Shown here one piece after another: positions 1 through 12,014 of a DNA stretch of 64,000 nucleotides. The notes beneath the pieces are model-generated. The model made no database searches and was not told the origin of the DNA. It was given only the letters and a program-made list of their open reading frames with translations. A program made the translations under genes and the position numbers. Source of the DNA: Paramarasmius palmivorus (lineage: Eukaryota > Basidiomycota > Agaricomycetes > Agaricales > Marasmiaceae); contig JAYKXP010000054.1 of NCBI GenBank assembly GCA_037176845.1, positions 248,001 through 312,000 on the forward strand. Reading direction: 5' to 3'. Numbering within the stretch: position 1 is the stretch's first letter; every line of letters starts with the position of its first letter.

Positions 1-3000
1 TGACCTTCATTCGATCTACTATTCCATTTGACATTAGTTCCCCAGTCAAGCACTGGAAGACCCATTTGTCTAAATGTATCATCGGGCACATATAGTTGCT
101 TCGCAGAGTACCGCTTCATAGCATCACCTTCAGCCGTGAATGCAACTGTTTCTTCCAACCTTTTCATCTCGGTGCTAGTAAGAGTATCCTGAACAGAAGC
201 CAAGTATTTGACTAGATCTGCAGATGTCCATTCTTTTGTCTTCACCATACTGCTAGGACGTCAGCCATGACATTCAATATGGCAGGAAGAAGGAAGACAC
301 CGACCGGTCAAATATAATTTGGAGCTCTACGTGCTTCCGAACCTGGAGTTTCATCAGAAGCGCCTCCATTTGTCTCTCCTTACTGTTTGGGATGAAAGAG
401 CCCCCTGAGAGCAGTGTTACTACCGGAAGATCATGGAAGATATCTGCTGATGCAAAATACGCCTCCTCAGGTCTTTTCATCCCCTTAGAGGTCGGTAGGC
501 ATGGTATCGACTTGAGGAGTCGAATTATCTCGCTCAGCTGGTCCTGTGGTGGAGAACGAGACGCCCACGAAGCGATGATCTGTAGTACGTTCTCTGCCCA
601 TGGAGGCGAAAGACGCATATCGTACTCCGGGGGACACTGGTCTGTGCGAAGATGATCCAGCCAATCGACCATGGTCAAATCTTTCCACCCCAGATGGCTT
701 GAGAGCTTTGTGGCCGTCAGATTTTTGCTGACGCTTTCCGGGAGCATATGAGGCGGTAATGGGCCATCCATCGGTAGGTTCAGACCGCGACTTCGATTGT
801 AAAAAGTTTTGATGGTACTGAGAGGTATAATTCTTTCGTTCGCTCCTCCTGGTTGGCCAATGATGAGGACAGCAGCGTCGAGCAAAGCTGCTAACTGCGT
901 CGGTCCGATATTAGATTTGTCCAAGCTGGTCCACCACTGCAGACAGCTAGTCAGCTCCTCTACTGTCAAAGGCCTCGCCCGGAGCTCCTTCCAGACATCG
1001 TCAGGAAGAATAGGCTTGATCAATCCACGGTTCTGCAACGCAGTGATCATGTGCCGAGCACCCTGTGCGATGTCTTCAGGCAGTACAGGCAATTGCTTGA
1101 GGAAGGAGAAGGATGCGTCGGGGAGTCGTACGTCGGCGACATCGCGAATGCCCGTCGACGACATGAACGGAAATCGCGGTACGATGGTACAAGAGTAGAA
1201 AGCAGCCTCTAGGAGACTGGCAATATCGGAAGATGGTGTGGATGGGTAGAATGTAAAGAATTTCATAGCGTGAATGGCTTTACTTCTAAGCTCACTCTGG
1301 ATCTCTGCACTGGGAGCTGTGGAGTGCTCGTCCCACTTCTGCTTGATTTCACGCATTTCCTTCTCGTACCCTATGCGAGCTACTATTCCGCCGATGAAAA
1401 GTAGCTCCCTGTTCCAGACTATAAAAGGAAGGCGTTAGTCTTTGAACAGCCAGACCGGCTATACACCTACCAGCTACGCTACGATCCCTATAAAAGAAAA
1501 GTCAGAGTAAGCAACGTTAACATGGGTTTTCGATACTGACATGAGATCTATTGACTCTCGCTCTACTGTGGGTATAAACCTGGAGCTCTACAAGTAACTG
1601 ATGCGTCAGTTACTACAATAGCACGACAGGATGTGACCGTACCATATGTCCTCCCAGACCAGTTGTCTGTGCTGTAGCGTGCCCCTACATAAACTGAGTG
1701 AGCGTTGAGTATAGCCAGTTTATTGAAAGATGATGTACAATGAATATTCGTGCAGCACCAGTTCTATTCATTCATCGTGAGCTTATGCATAGGAAATGAG
1801 AGTCAATCATACCCTTCTAAATCCGCTCGCAAGCCTTGAAATACACTCCCAGTTGCAAACGTTTGTTCCTCATCCAGTTTCCTACTGGCATCGTATTCGT
1901 CCTTTCCGGTCTATGTCCCGTGTCAAAAGTATATCATTGCTCTATTGAAGAATAGCCGCACATAAATGAGATCGTATCTGAGAGTTCTGGGTGGCTGCTT
2001 CTTAGTCGATCGTTCTAAATCTTGCTCGAGTTTCTTGTCTATCTTCTTAAGAGCAACCTCTGCCGATATGATGGACAACGAGACAGTAGTCGGAGAGATT
2101 GCAAGGAGATCTACTGGAAGTTCTGGGGGCGGGGGCGGTTGAGGTGTTGCAGGCTTTGAGATGACAGTAGAAAAAAAGGTGCGCCAGCCACTCTGGGCAG
2201 CTGGTTTCACAGGTTGAATAGTCGTGGGGGGTGGGGGCTTTTGTGTACCAGATGAGTACACCCATCTCATAACTTGAGCGTCAATAGTGACAGCTGATTA
2301 AACAAGCAGGTCGATATGACTGTTCGTTGCATAGAGACTATTACTCACGTGTGTCCTTCAAGCCAACGATACGCATGCTACACTTGTCAGAATTACTGTG
2401 GACTTGTATGTAGGGAGGGATTTCAATTGGCCTAGGTACACCGGTAGACTTGGAAAGCTTGGCCAGACACTTGTTGTCAAAAAAGACGTCGACGTTGCTT
2501 AAAGTTGCCATGAAGGTTATGGATGATGCAAGGAAACGTGTCAGGTCAAATGCGACGGGAATGGGTGCTTCTTCACGCAAAGGCATTCGGATCTCTGTCT
2601 TGAAATCGGAGGCGCTAGGATCTGTCTTTCCACGACGCGCAAGTAACTGGTCTTTGTTCCAGTGGAACCACATCCATTGGTCTAATCGCATAATGTCAGA
2701 ATGTGTCGAAACATGATGGAGCGGAGGACGTACTATCTGACAAGACTTTGGGTTCGTCTGTGATTGAGAACAGACTGTAGAAACCAACACCAAATGCGCC
2801 AATAGTTTCTTCATTAGGATTTCCTTCGGCTGGAGCCATCTGTTAGTAACTTGTTACGGAGAAGGTATGATAGGACACACCGATCTTTTTGAGACGGTTC
2901 CAATCCTCCTCTCGGAATATATCACCATTGTTCTTGAAGATCCATTGGGTCACCGGCGCAGTCTTGAGATTCGGAAGCTTGTCATCGTCCAGAAGCTGTC

Positions 3001-3253
3001 CACTAAGGAATTGAGAAGACTGGAAATGGATCTCAACTGCAGTTGAATGTGCGTCATCGGCATTCTGCAATAGTTCACGAAAGATGGTGAATTCTGCAGA
3101 GTAACGAGCGAGAACTTTGTCAATGAGGGCGCGCTGGTTGACTTCTACTGCTTCATCGTATCCTGAATTCCACTGAAAGAAGAGAATAAGATTGAAATAT
3201 GGGACAGGATACAGAGAGCAAAGAGTCCTTACGTCGATGCGTTGGTCATTCAT
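1..3253 (-). CDS. Sacsin/HSP90-type ATPase protein (DUF3684 family), N-terminal part
   Basis: Runs off the left edge, so the C-terminal part is missing. Exon 1 encodes only MNDQRID, and a 60-nt intron then leads into a GHKL/HSP90-like ATPase fold. Visible landmarks are FRELLQNADDA (the Asn-bearing N-box that binds Mg-ATP) and GAFGVGFYSLFS (glycine-rich ATP lid), as in sacsin and the fungal DUF3684 proteins. Further exons give SVFQGLRADLEG, GHATAQTTGLGGHM and RFIPTVERESIDL, then a long exon ending near 310 and another reaching the edge. About ten introns of 35-80 nt are needed, and all have GT-AG borders consistent with frame. A proline-rich linker lies near 2100-2250. The family is thought to be chaperone-like, but its substrate in fungi is not established. 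It is divergently arranged with the transporter at 3377, 123 bp between start codons. The family call is firm; individual exon edges are less so. Confidence 0.9.
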
Positions 3254-3376
3254 GTTGAGTGTGTGGGAAAGCCGAGTCGCAAGCGGAAAAGGGAAGTGGA
3301 CCTGGGTTGGATTTTCCCGGTTTCGCTCAACTGCTCGGCGTCGTCTCGAGCTGGTCGCTTTCCTCGTTCGAGGCAA

Positions 3377-4932
3377 ATGTACCACCGCCAAACACCGACC
3401 CTGCGCAACCGTCCTCAGCCTACTCCCCTGCCCCTTCAGTCTTCTTCGTCCTTTTCTGCCCAGCCAACTTTTTGTGGTCTTCCATTGAAGTATCTTTCGT
3501 GAGTTTCTTTTACTCGTTCCGCAGTTATCAGTTGTTGATTTCTTGTCCAAGTCTCGTCACGCTCGCAGTACAGAATGCAGCGTTATCCATCGTTATGCAC
3601 CATTCGCGTGTTTCAACGCCCCCTTCACTCGCGTATTCTCCGGCGGCGGCGGTTCTCCTCAATGAACTTCTCAAGGGCACCATATCCTTCTTGATAGCCC
3701 TCGCGCGTACGCCAGATGTCGCGGAGCTGCCATGGCAGAGAATGTCTCTTTGGGAGTCTCTGTGTTCGCTGCCTTATCCCTGGACACCACCTTTCTGGTA
3801 TGTCTGCGGCGAGATTTTCAGCCCAGATTGTTGGAAGTTATCCATTCCAGCGATTCTTTACGTCGTTCAGAACTCGCTTCAGTTCGTCGCAATTAGCAAT
3901 CTCCCTGTCGCATCATTCCAAGTCACCTACCAAATGAAGATCCTGACCACCGCCGCTTTCTCAGTCCTTCTTCTCCGGAAGAAGCTCACACCTGCAAAAT
4001 GGCTCTCCCTCTTCTTCCTCGCAATCGGTGTTGGCATTGTCCAAATTCAGACGTCCTCTGGAGCACCTTCCAAAAACACTCCCGTGGGGAGTGCCCATGA
4101 ATCTGCACCCCTTCATATCCACGTCATGAGCCCCTTGAAGGGATTTGCAGCTGTCACCGCTGCATGTTTCACATCCGGTCTTGCCGGCGTTTATTTCGAG
4201 ATGGTCCTCAAAAACTCTAAAGCAGACCTCTGGGTCCGTAATGTCCAGCTATCCTTATTCTCACTTATTCCTGCCCTACTACCCATCCTCTTCTCTGCGC
4301 ACCCACCCACAGAAGGTTTCCTCACCCGACTTCTCAAGAATTTTGGACCATGGGCGTGGGCTACCGTGGCTATCCAAGTCTTTGGCGGTCTCGTAACAGC
4401 AATCGTCATCAAGTACTCGGATAACATTTTGAAAGGCTTCGCCACCAGTCTTTCGATTATCCTTTCCTTCCTTGCATCAGTGGTGCTGTTCAATTTCTGC
4501 ATCACACCCTCGTTCGTCATTGGCGCATCTACCGTTCTTTGCGCGACGTGGATGTACAATCAACCTGCCGGAAAGGAGCCCCTAGTATCCAAGGTCTTGA
4601 CTGGCCAAAAATCGACTCCGTTCACCCCCGTTGATCCCAAGGAGCCGATCATTGGAGAGTTCCCAAGGAAGAAATCGTCACCGTTTGGTAGCCCCCGAGT
4701 CATGGCCACTGCACTTGGATTGGGTCCTATCGGTGAGACGAACGGTACAAGAGACTCCAACTCGTTATTTCCCGATACACTAGACACGCAGAGATATAAT
4801 TACGCGCCATATGGCTCGCCGTACTCGTCGCTGCCTGGCTCGCGGACACCTTCCCGTGAGCCAACACCCAACCCCCGACCCCCAACTAGTCGGTTGGCTA
4901 GCTCGAGCTCAGAGAGCAGTAACGTTTCATGA
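3377..4932 (+). CDS. Nucleotide-sugar transporter (UDP-galactose/UDP-GlcNAc type, SLC35A family)
   Basis: Golgi multi-pass transporter that exchanges a UDP-sugar for UMP. Two exons: 3377-3498 and 3552-4932, joining in frame to read LPLKYLSLVTLAVQNAA; about 500 aa. A longer open frame exists upstream of exon 2, but it misses the LPLKY motif found in the family, so the ATG at 3377 plus a short GTGAGT intron is preferred. Family signatures include AVQNAALSIVMHHSR, LLNELLKG, SIPAILYVVQNSLQFVA and FQVTYQMKILTTA, followed by paired hydrophobic helices to about residue 390. The segment around 3740-3800 is less conserved-looking and may contain a small model error. The C-terminal 110 residues are Ser/Pro-rich and probably cytosolic. 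Exact substrate cannot be told from sequence alone; UDP-galactose and UDP-GlcNAc are the usual ones. Confidence 0.92.
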
Positions 4933-5515
4933 CAGCGCGGGATTTGACCATGTATGTTACGTATACACAACCCTCTCTTGAGACATTTCTTTTTGGTTTT
5001 GCGCACTTTTTTCTTTGTGTTGACGACAGACGATGACCGAGATGCACCTTTCATTTTGTCCTACACTAGTACGAGTTTCTACATTTGGCACGATTGACTA
5101 TACCCACGCAAAGCATAGAACTACTATCAATGTCATTGGGCGAACTGTTTCTCTTTCCGTATTCCAATTTTTTCTCTATCATCTGTGTTTATACATTTTA
5201 CTTTCGTATTAGGGGTACGTAGTATTGTGGTAATTTCTGGCGATTGTTCTCGCAATGTGGAACTGGCGCAGACAGCATAGCAACCGAATAGCGACAGTAA
5301 AAATGAGGTAGTGACGTTTTTTCTCACATGGTCCACAGGGACTCGCACCCTTGATCAATACTCCCAGTCTCCCACCACGTCCTCCTTCTCCTGCCCTATA
5401 CTCCGTCGTTCCAGCAGGTCTGACAGGGTCTGACTGAACTTGCTGTTCGTCCATCACTTTCGACACTCTCCTTTATTCTTTTACCCCCCTTCTTTCCCAT
5501 ACTTTTCTCCTTGTC
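4933..5515 (+). promoter_or_regulatory. Intergenic region with pyrimidine-rich leader of the chitin synthase gene
   Basis: No gene seen. The last 55 bases before the chitin synthase ATG (about 5461-5513) are almost pure C/T on the + strand, a common feature of strongly transcribed basidiomycete promoters and 5' leaders. A T-rich stretch near 4985-5015 probably belongs to the transporter 3' UTR. No defined factor site is claimed. Confidence 0.4.
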
Positions 5516-8500
5516 ATGGCCCTTCGTTTCCAGTCAAATGTTGACTTCACTGACGTCCCCATCCCGACAACGAGAAACCATCCTCCCCCTTCCACCGGCA
5601 CCACAATTCGTCGAGCCAAAACCCTCACTCGCCCTGAGCGCAGCGTCGCTCCAGTACCACTCATAAATCCACATTCTGCACCCCAAGCTGTATCGACGGG
5701 ACCCTCAGAGTCCGAATACAATGGCTCGAACGCTTGGCGAATATTTTCACGCATCGTCACCTTTTGGGCTCCTGGATTCCTTCTGAGCTCTGTGGGAGGC
5801 CTGAAGGACAAGGCTACGCAGCAGGCGTGGAGGGAGAAAATAGCATTATGCTTTATCATCATCCTTCTCTGTGGTGCCGTGGGTTTTGCGACCGTAGGAA
5901 CACAGAAGGTTCTCTGTCCACAAACCGCTGCTTCAAATAAGGCTTTTGAGCGAGTAGGAGCGCACGTGGGCACTCTCAGTGTCCTTGGCCGTCTCTACAA
6001 CATCACCTCCGCCAAATCAAACGATGTCAACTTCATCTCACTCGCACAGCAATCACCAGGTCGTGATATCACCGAACTTTTCAATAGGCAGATATCGGAC
6101 TATCCTTCATGCACCGGCCTGTCCTTTCGTGTAGCCCAGGATGCTCCCTGCACATCAGCGACCCCCTGTCCTCTTCCGAGTTTGACCTCCTCGACTCTCT
6201 CCAGCCTCGGTTTTGCCGATACAAATTTCCTGGTTGGCTATGATTGGGAGGATGTGGCAAACAGGACCGACTATTTTGTCATTGACGGAGCAGTCCTCAA
6301 CATGACAATGTACATGAGGAACCATCCAAATCCTATCCCTGCCGACAATGTCGACGCTGCCATCAGAACAATCCTCCGCCAGCAGGACCCCTCGAGTGGC
6401 AAGGATGGCACCAGACTATTCTACAATCGAGCCGACCTCAAATCAGCCGTACCATGCCTCAAGGAACGTTACGTGGCTGGTAACATCGACAAAATCACAC
6501 CCGGTTGTTTTGTGTCCTCTCTCCTCCTATACATTGGTCTTTTCGTCATTTTGGGCCTGGTTCTGGTACGGTTCATCATGGCATGCATTTTCACATGGTT
6601 CCTTTCAGAGCGACTCGCAGGCCCTCCTGACAGTAAGGAGCTCGACCGTCAGGCCATTAGCCCTGCCGTCATGCCTGAAGGTGCTAACGTATCAGTGGAC
6701 AACAAGAATGGTACAGCACCTTGGGCGGGTCCTGGTGGGGCTCAGCGAAAGCTCAACAAGAAACCGAGTAGCAAAGTGCCGCGTTCCATTGCTTCTTCCA
6801 CCACACTGAATAATTCGACGTCAGACATCGCGCCCGTCATGAGCCTAGCCCAAATCGGCAGGGAATTATTCGCGGTTTGTCTTGTTACGTGTTATTCTGA
6901 AGGAGAGGATTCGCTAAGGACCACTTTGGATTCGATATCGCGAACTACGTACAGCGATCATCGGAAGCTCTTATTCGTCGTAGCTGACGGAATGATTACG
7001 GGAGCTGGAGAGAAGAGGAGTACACCGGACATTTGTGTTGGATTATTAGAGGCGGACCCTCGATTCGGTGATCCGGTCCCAATGCTTTACGAGGCAGTCG
7101 GTTCAGGCCAGAAAGCTCAGAACAGGGCTATGGTTTATGCTGGTCATTACAGTACGTATTGCACACCCAATTCACCCGCTATGTTACTGATCATTTTCCT
7201 TCATAGCCGTTGCTGGTCGCCGTACACCGACTGTCATCGTTGTCAAATGCGGAACCGAAGTAGAGGCAAACACTGACAAGAAACCCGGAAATCGAGGGAA
7301 GCGCGATAGTCAGCTCATCCTGATGAACTTCTTTTCCCGAGTCACGTACAACGACCGAATGACGCCTTTGGATTTCGACTTATTTCGGAAAATCCATGTT
7401 TTGATGGGTGTGACCCCCGATTTTTTTGAAGTTTGTTTGATGGTATGTCGAATGCTGTGGAGCCTGTCCATCAGCCAGCTCATTAATCATTTTTAGGTTG
7501 ATGCAGATACAAAGGTTTTCCCCGAGTCATTAGGCCATTTGGTGAATTGCATGCATCATGACCAAATGATTATGGGTGTTTGCGGCGAAACACGCATTGC
7601 GAACAAACGAGACTCTTGGGTCACCGCGATACAGGTGTTCGAGTACTTCATCTCACATCACCTCGCCAAGGCATTCGAATCTGTGTTCGGTGGTGTTTCC
7701 TGTCTTCCTGGATGCTTTTCTATGTTCCGCCTGAAGGCTCGAAGGTCGACAGGCGATGACTGGGTTCCTCTCATCATCAAACCTGAAATAGTGAAGGAAT
7801 ACAGCCAGAACGAAGTCACCACTCTTCACCAGAAGAACCTCTTACTTCTTGGAGAAGATCGTTTCCTGACCACGATTCTTCTACGAACATTCCCAAATCG
7901 CAAAATGATGTTCCTTCCCCAAGCTCGGTGTAGAACCGTCGTTCCTGACTCCTTCAATGTTCTGCTGTCACAGCGCCGACGATGGATCAACTCAACTATC
8001 CACAACCTCATGGAACTCGTCCTCGTTCGCAATCTATGCGGTACATTCTGCTTCAGTATGCAGTTCGTCGTTTTCATGGACTTGCTGGGTACCGTTGTAC
8101 TCCCCATTGCCATTTCACTGACGTATATGCTCATCGTTGGCATGGCTCTCTCACCGCCTAACAGCTTTGAGGAAGCTATTCCCCTCATGCTACTCATTGC
8201 CGTCCTTGGTCTCCCTGCTATCTTGATTTTGTTGACAACAGGCAAAATCGTCTACGTCTTTTGGATGTTTGTCTATCTGGCTGCACTACCGATCTGGAAC
8301 TTTGTCCTTCCCGTGTATGCATTTTGGCACTTTGATGACTTTACATGGGGTGAAACACGGTAGGTTTCTAGTCGAAATCTGAAGTACCACTGCTAATTCA
8401 CATAATCCAGAAAAGTGGAAGGAGAAGTTAAAGAAGAAGCCCATGGTGGAGGCGGTGGCAAGTTTAATGGTGTCGCCGTTCCCTTCCGTCGATGGGAAGA

Positions 8501-9113
8501 TTGGGAACGATCCAGGTTGCGTAAGCTGCGCCGAGAGGAACGACGTCGTCGTGACTTCGAGCGCGCGCATCCTCATGGCTATATTACAGGGGATGGCGAC
8601 TTGCTCAGTGTCACTGATATCCGTAGCCAGTATGATGGTTCGGATACGGTATCAGTCGCATCCTCCGAGGAAGACCAGTGGGGGACACAAATTGGTGGCT
8701 ATAATGAACACAATGCACAGTATCCCCCACCCCCTACTGGATTGATGCTTCCGCAAGAAGACGCATTACGGACTGCCAAAACGTTAGGCCCATCGGAGTT
8801 GGAAGCTATGCTTGAGGCTGGCTTCGACGATGACCGGCCGTCACCGACCAATTCACAGCATCTTCCTCGATATCAGCTCAACGACGATTCGACAACTCAG
8901 TTGGTTGGTGGAAACGGATACTCTCCGCTCGCAAGGTCGACATCACCGTCACCACGACACATGGCGCCTCAGGTGAATTTACTGTCGCCTACGTCGCCGA
9001 CAATGCCTTTCACGAGTTTCAATGCACCTAATGCTACAAGAACACCAACAAACAATGGTTCAGGGGAAGGCTATGGTCCACTGGGTCCCCTAGACCCTGC
9101 TACGAGATTTTGA
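5516..9113 (+). CDS. Chitin synthase, class IV-type (division 2)
   Basis: Processive family-2 glycosyltransferase that polymerises UDP-GlcNAc into chitin at the plasma membrane. Four exons (5516-7151, 7207-7442, 7497-8359, 8411-9113), 1145 aa, all GT-AG. The cytosolic N-terminus starts [17 protein letters not shown] and is followed by a hydrophobic segment near residue 110 and a pair near residues 335-370. The catalytic core carries FVVADG, the DAD metal-binding motif (VDADTK), LPGCFSMFR, the GEDR motif with the catalytic acid, and the product-binding QRRRW. Four or five helices follow ([37 protein letters not shown]), then a disordered Ser/Pro-rich tail of about 230 residues. There is no myosin motor or separate N-terminal chitin-synthase domain, which argues against classes V/VII and I-III. 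Intact. Confidence 0.95.
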
Positions 9114-9451
9114 GGGAAATGGACGGACGGACTATCATTGTTGCTATTTTTCTTTGTCGTTTATCGCTTTGTTTGCTATACCCTCACTCTCCGACGCCAC
9201 ACCTTGCCTCCCCCTCATCGCATTAGAACCGGTTTAATACACAACTGACCACATAATCTGTCATCCGTCTGTATATCGCATCTTATATCTACGTTGCCAT
9301 GGGTTGGTTTGGAGTACATTTTTGCCATTCACCTTCTTGTGTCCATAGGAGCTGACTAATGTCATTCGTTGTACTTGACGTACATAATGGAAACTATTAG
9401 ACTTTTGTGCTGCGCCAAACGCGCCTCGCTCAATTCTCTCTTTTCATCATC

Positions 9452-11895
9452 ATGGACATAACATTGGAGAAGCATCCTGATCTTCTCGACAGTAAGTGAT
9501 GAGTTGGTGCCTACACCTTGATAGTACTCAGCTGCCCTCGGATGATTTTAGGAATTCTCAGCGCATCAATCAAGCTTCAACCATCTCTTCGATATGTCTT
9601 CCTTTCTGCCCTGGGCTCTCGAATCCATGCATCAGCAATTCGCGTATTATTTGCGTCTGTCATCATCGAAGATGACTCGCGTCTGTTTTATTCACCTGGT
9701 CATTCCCAGCGGACCATCATCTATCCACTCCTGAATAGCAGCTCAAACCGGTACTCTTCATCGCTCCGAAAACTCACGATTTGCAACCCGATCAAGCTGG
9801 GAGATCAGAACCCCGATGTCGAACCATGCGAGGCATCTCAAATAGAGCGTCTCTTGTCTGTATGCAGTAACCTGGAAGAAATCGTTTGGACTAGCGCGGT
9901 CTGTCCTCCAGATGGGCTGGCTGAGGTTAGTGTCTCTTGATTTAGAATCGACCCTCAAGCTTAATAGTTGAACACTAGATGCTCTTATCGTGTAATCCCC
10001 GACTTCAGAGGTTCTCCTACATCCCTGAAATACCGAATTTGTTACACTCACCAAGAAGATGGGACGGTCAATCGCTTCCTTTACTCAGTTTTCTCAGCAT
10101 AACACACCTCCACTTCTCTCATCTATCGCAGTCTGGTACAAGATCTCTTGCCGTGTTGCTCTCGGATCTCGGCGAAGACAACCAGTTGGAGAGCCTACTA
10201 GTAGATCTCTTATGGTTGGATGAGATGCTGTGCGACGCGATCGCTGAAGTAGGCAAGAGACTACGCAAACTGCGCCTTACCACATGTGGGACGAAACTCA
10301 CTGATCCGGGAGTAGTGTCTATCCTTGAAAGTTGTGATGATTTGGAAGAGTTTGCTCTGGACGAGGTTCAAGGTACACAGTTCCACCTGTTTCGTCGTCT
10401 ATTCTAACTTTGCGCATATGCCATGATATCAACAGGTCGCTTGAGTCGTGCTCTGTGGACAAAACCATCATACTCATCTCGACCAACCTGCCTACACATA
10501 ATCTTCTCTGACAATGGTCCACAGCACTCATGGATTGCAGACCACATGGACTCACTCAGCTCGTTTCCACTAGAGTCACTGCAAGAACTCGTCATTGCAA
10601 AGCAGGAAACACGGCCCACGATTTACAATGATCAACCCAAATCGCTAACTAACACTGACGATATCCCATCGTCTACCACTCTTCCTGGAACATTGAGCAA
10701 ACGACTCAATGACTGCGAGCAACTTCGATATCTGCATTGTGATTATTGGGCTTTCCCTTATGCCGACTTGAAATCTCTCCTACAAAGCTGCCGAAACCTC
10801 CAGGTTCGTAAAGATTAGTTTGCCCTGTCGCTGTTATGCTCATACATCTGTTTAGAGAACCAAGATTTGCCTGGATTTCCCCTTCTCTAAATTACTCACC
10901 CTATCGTCAACCTTCGGTGCCCTTGCACATTTGTATTTGCTTTCTGTGTCGATTGTTGCCATTCACGCACCTGGGAATCCGCCAGATCCTCTACCTCCGC
11001 ACCATACTTGTCCGAATACCGCACTAGAGTCTCAAAGCCTCAAATCAAGACACGCTCTACCTCAGTTATTGGATGTCAGTCAAATGAACACACAAACCTG
11101 CTTGTCCCGAGACACGGGGGATCCTTCCATGCCAGTATTACGGGACGTGAAACGCTTTGCGAAGAAATGCTCTAAACTAGAGGTCATAGGTCAGATTGTC
11201 TTCTTTTCTTGTGAGGTCCCTGATACATAGAACGCACAGAATGGTATGGAAGAGTTGGTCGTGGGACTTGGTTCGTGAAGCGATTGACACCTGGACTGAG
11301 AAACAACAATTGTATATCGGTCGACTATGCACCGCCCAGGATCAGCTCGGACGATTGGGATCGAATGGTCGGGTCGGATATTCTAGCTAAGGCACATGAG
11401 CATCCATGGTTCGAGGCAACGAGATTCGGTCAGGAATGGACAGGGGAGCAAGCCGAAATGGAGCGCCGTAAACTGGAAGACAAACTCAATAATTCGCCAC
11501 TTTTCGAGTCCAGGGGGAAGAAAGAGAGGCGGCCCTCTATCTCTACACAGTCCACTTCTACCGCCGATTCCCCTGTCACACCCGTATCCCTTTCTCCGAT
11601 TTCACTTTGTCGAGGCACTTCGCAAGAAACGGAATCGACGAGATTGATGCCAGACGTCCTACAAGAACTACCGGTTATGAAGCACAAACGTCGCACTTCC
11701 GAAGTCGTTGCAAACAACGAAAGACACAGAGACATTCAAGTTGGCAGAATGCGTAGCCAATCAGCGCACCATCAGTTTGACCCGCGGTCACCACAACATC
11801 ACGGTGGAATGACGACGGCAACGTCGGGGGGATTTACAGGACAGAAAAAGTCGAGGAGAACGTCAACGAATAATAAAGGAGTAGAAAAGCATTGA
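9452..11895 (+). CDS. Hypothetical protein, F-box/leucine-rich-repeat-like
   Basis: Not recognised as a named protein. Six exons (9452-9491, 9552-9925, 9979-10372, 10436-10803, 10856-11189, 11240-11895) give about 721 aa with every junction in frame and GT-AG. The N-terminus (MDITLEKHPDLLDR, then PSLRYVFLSALGSRIHASAIRVLF) resembles the short helical start of basidiomycete F-box-like proteins. The middle shows irregular leucine-rich repeats of the form LEEIVW, LRKLRLTTC, LEEFALDEV, LQELVIAK, LRYLHCDYW. The last 200 residues are charged and Ser/Pro-rich, probably disordered. Such proteins often act as SCF ubiquitin-ligase adaptors, but a bona fide F-box is not clear here, so that role is only a guess. 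The 340-bp gap before it (9114-9451) holds only AT-rich UTR and promoter sequence. Confidence 0.7.
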
Positions 11896-12014
11896 TTTTG
11901 TATCTTGGACCTTCCCTGTATTTATGGGAGAACGAGGCTCTCGTGACGTTGAAACTTGAGTAGCTTAGTAATGGCATTTGATCTTGTCCGGCGTTGTTCC
12001 AGACGTTGAGTAGC

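Noticed and set aside
809..1198. Plus-strand open frame
   Set aside because: Shadow of the DUF3684 exon on the other strand; no domain.
3259..3551. Transporter starting in the long upstream frame joined directly to exon 2
   Set aside because: It misses the LPLKY segment; the ATG at 3377 with a GTGAGT intron restores the family sequence.
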